This document shows, one piece after another, positions 62,622-64,000 of a DNA stretch of 64,000 bases. The notes under the pieces were generated by a model, which had not been told where the DNA came from, made no database searches, and saw only the letters and a list, made by a program, of their open reading frames with translations. This stretch comes from Paenibacillus sp. UNC451MF (GTDB lineage: Bacteria; Bacillota; Bacilli; Paenibacillales; NBRC-103111). The stretch covers positions 124,001-188,000 of the forward strand of contig NZ_JMLS01000018.1 of NCBI RefSeq assembly GCF_000686845.1, written 5' to 3'. Each line of letters starts with the position of its first letter. Within the stretch, counting starts at the first letter, position 1. A program made the translations under genes and the position numbers.

Positions 62622-64000
62622 GTGATTAGCCAATTATCTTGGAAGATCGGAGGACAACAAGGGGAAGGTGTAGAAAGTACCGACAAAATCTTCTCGACGG
62701 CATTGAATCGTCTGGGATATTATTTGTATGGGTACCGTCATTTCTCCTCTCGTATTAAGGGGGGACACACCAACAACAAGATAAGAATCAGTACGAAACC
62801 AATTCGTGCTATTTCCGACGACTTGGATATCCTTGTTGCATTTGACCAAGAAACCATCGATTTGAATGCGCATGAGCTTCGTGAGAATGGCGTAGTTGTA
62901 GCAGACGCCAAATTTAATCCTGTTGTGCCTGAAGGCGTTAAAGCTCGTTTGTTCCCTGTGCCTATCACAGCGATTGCTGAAGAGCTCGGAACATCCCTAT
63001 TTAAGAACATGGCTGCTTCCGGCGCATCTTGGGCATTGCTTGGTTTGCCTCTGGAAGTATTTAATAAAGCAGTTGAGGAAGAGTTCGGACGTAAAGGTCC
63101 TGCTGTAGTTGAAAAGAACATTGAAGCAGTTCGTAAAGCGGCTGAGTTCATCTTGGAAATGAACGGCGGTCCATTGCCTGAGTTCCAACTTGAGCCTGCT
63201 GACGGCAAGCAAAAGCTGTTCATCATCGGTAACGATGCTATCGGCTTGGGTGCTGTAGCTGCCGGCTGTCGTTTCATGCCTGCATATCCGATCACACCTG
63301 CTTCGGAGATCATGGAATACTTAATCAAAGCATTGCCTAAATTCGGCGGTACAGTTATTCAAACAGAGGACGAGATCGCAGCGGTAACAATGGCTATCGG
63401 CGGTAACTACGGTGGCGTTCGTACGATGACTGCATCTGCAGGTCCTGGTCTTTCCTTGATGATGGAAGCTATCGGTCTTGCCGGTATGACTGAAACTCCA
63501 ATCGTTATTGTGGATACACAACGTGGTGGTCCAAGTACAGGTCTTCCTACAAAACAAGAGCAATCTGACTTGTATGCGATGATCTACGGAACGCATGGTG
63601 AAATTCCAAAAATCGTTCTGTCCCCATCCACAATTGAAGAGTGCTTTTACGATACAGTTGAAGCGTTCAACTTGGCAGAGAAATATCAAGTGCCAGTTAT
63701 CTTGTTGACAGACCTTCAGCTTTCCCTGGGTAAACAATCCAGTGAATTGTTGGATTACAATAAAATTGTTATCGACCGTGGTCGATTGGTTCAAGGTGAA
63801 TTGCCTCCGACGGAAGAAAACAAATTGTTCAAACGTTACGAGTTTGCACAAGACGGTGTTTCTCCAAGATCGATTCCTGGTCAAAAATATGGTTTGCACC
63901 ATGTTACAGGCGTAGAGCACGACCAAGAAGGACGTCCATCTGAAAGCACGGAAAACCGTAAAAAAATGATGGATAAACGTATGGAGAAATTGAATCACGT
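62622..64000 (+). CDS. korA: 2-oxoacid:ferredoxin oxidoreductase alpha subunit (fused gamma-alpha), partial
   Basis: The frame is open from GTG 62622 to the window end (459 full codons), so the C-terminus is missing. AAGGAG is 9 bases upstream. Residues 1-180 are the gamma-like domain (KIGGQQGEGVESTDKIF, a SRIKGGHTNN stretch); from about 200 the alpha domain (AYPITPASEIMEYL, QTEDEIAAVTMAIGGNYGG, TASAGPGLSLMMEA). The fusion is typical of KorA. It oxidises 2-oxoacids with CoA, reducing ferredoxin; the beta subunit is expected just downstream. Confidence 0.93.
   Translation, partial: MISQLSWKIGGQQGEGVESTDKIFSTALNRLGYYLYGYRHFSSRIKGGHTNNKIRISTKPIRAISDDLDILVAFDQETIDLNAHELRENGVVVADAKFNPVVPEGVKARLFPVPITAIAEELGTSLFKNMAASGASWALLGLPLEVFNKAVEEEFGRKGPAVVEKNIEAVRKAAEFILEMNGGPLPEFQLEPADGKQKLFIIGNDAIGLGAVAAGCRFMPAYPITPASEIMEYLIKALPKFGGTVIQTEDEIAAVTMAIGGNYGGVRTMTASAGPGLSLMMEAIGLAGMTETPIVIVDTQRGGPSTGLPTKQEQSDLYAMIYGTHGEIPKIVLSPSTIEECFYDTVEAFNLAEKYQVPVILLTDLQLSLGKQSSELLDYNKIVIDRGRLVQGELPPTEENKLFKRYEFAQDGVSPRSIPGQKYGLHHVTGVEHDQEGRPSESTENRKKMMDKRMEKLNH

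Overview
The window reads as chromosomal backbone of an endospore-forming, flagellated, low-to-mid GC Firmicute of the Paenibacillus type. The basis is gene order matching the Bacillus subtilis fla/che to recA to spoVS arc, sporulation genes (dpaA/dpaB, spoIIIE, sleB-like, spoVS), strong AGGAGG ribosome sites with many TTG and GTG starts, a short 216-residue EF-Ts, and an archaeal/eukaryotic-type prolyl-tRNA synthetase at the usual proS locus. All recognised genes are on the + strand. I see no IS element, prophage, CRISPR, tRNA or rRNA.

Layout. 1-6330: distal end of the fla/che operon (cheA end, cheW, cheC, cheD, a membrane protein, sigD, a FapA-like protein, three poorly known proteins), closed by a terminator. 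6370-13730: rpsB, tsf, pyrH, frr, uppS, cdsA, dxr, rseP. 13740-19620: proS and polC. 19650-28160: the rimP-nusA-rnpM-ylxQ-infB-rbfA-nrnA-truB-ribF translation/RNA operon. 28170-33920: rpsO, pnp, a polysaccharide deacetylase, an M16 peptidase and dut. 33940-38945: dipicolinate and lysine-branch genes dpaA, dpaB, asd, dapG, dapA. 38970-44595: RNase J, TepA, a YlzJ-like protein, SpoIIIE/FtsK. 44630-54870: a SleB-like cortex hydrolase, then the ymfF-ymfH-ymfI-ymfJ-ymfK-ymfM-pgsA neighbourhood with yajQ and rimO. 54875-60060: cinA, recA, recX, rny. 60098-64000: ymdB, spoVS, an M19 dipeptidase and the start of a 2-oxoacid:ferredoxin oxidoreductase alpha subunit that runs off the window.

How it works together. 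Most of the window couples translation and RNA metabolism (S2, EF-Ts, S15, RRF, IF-2, NusA, RbfA, PNPase, RNase J, RNase Y) with envelope precursor synthesis (UppS, CdsA, Dxr, PgsA) and sporulation. Promoter matches agree with the gene roles: a full sigma-G match before the SleB-like gene, a near-full sigma-H match before spoVS, a plausible sigma-K match before dpaA, and a LexA-box-like palindrome before recA.

Most unusual signal. Three unrelated genes (proS, pnp, dapG) carry a hairpin of 7-8 bp with a TANC tetraloop placed directly against a TTAGGAGG ribosome site. At pnp and dapG it is preceded by GCTTACG at the same 5-nt spacing and occurs as two tandem units with the same 38-nt period. 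I do not recognise this as a named RNA family; it is the best candidate here for an undescribed cis-acting RNA element. Other structured leaders stand before rpsB, rimP-nusA, rpsO, recA and rny.
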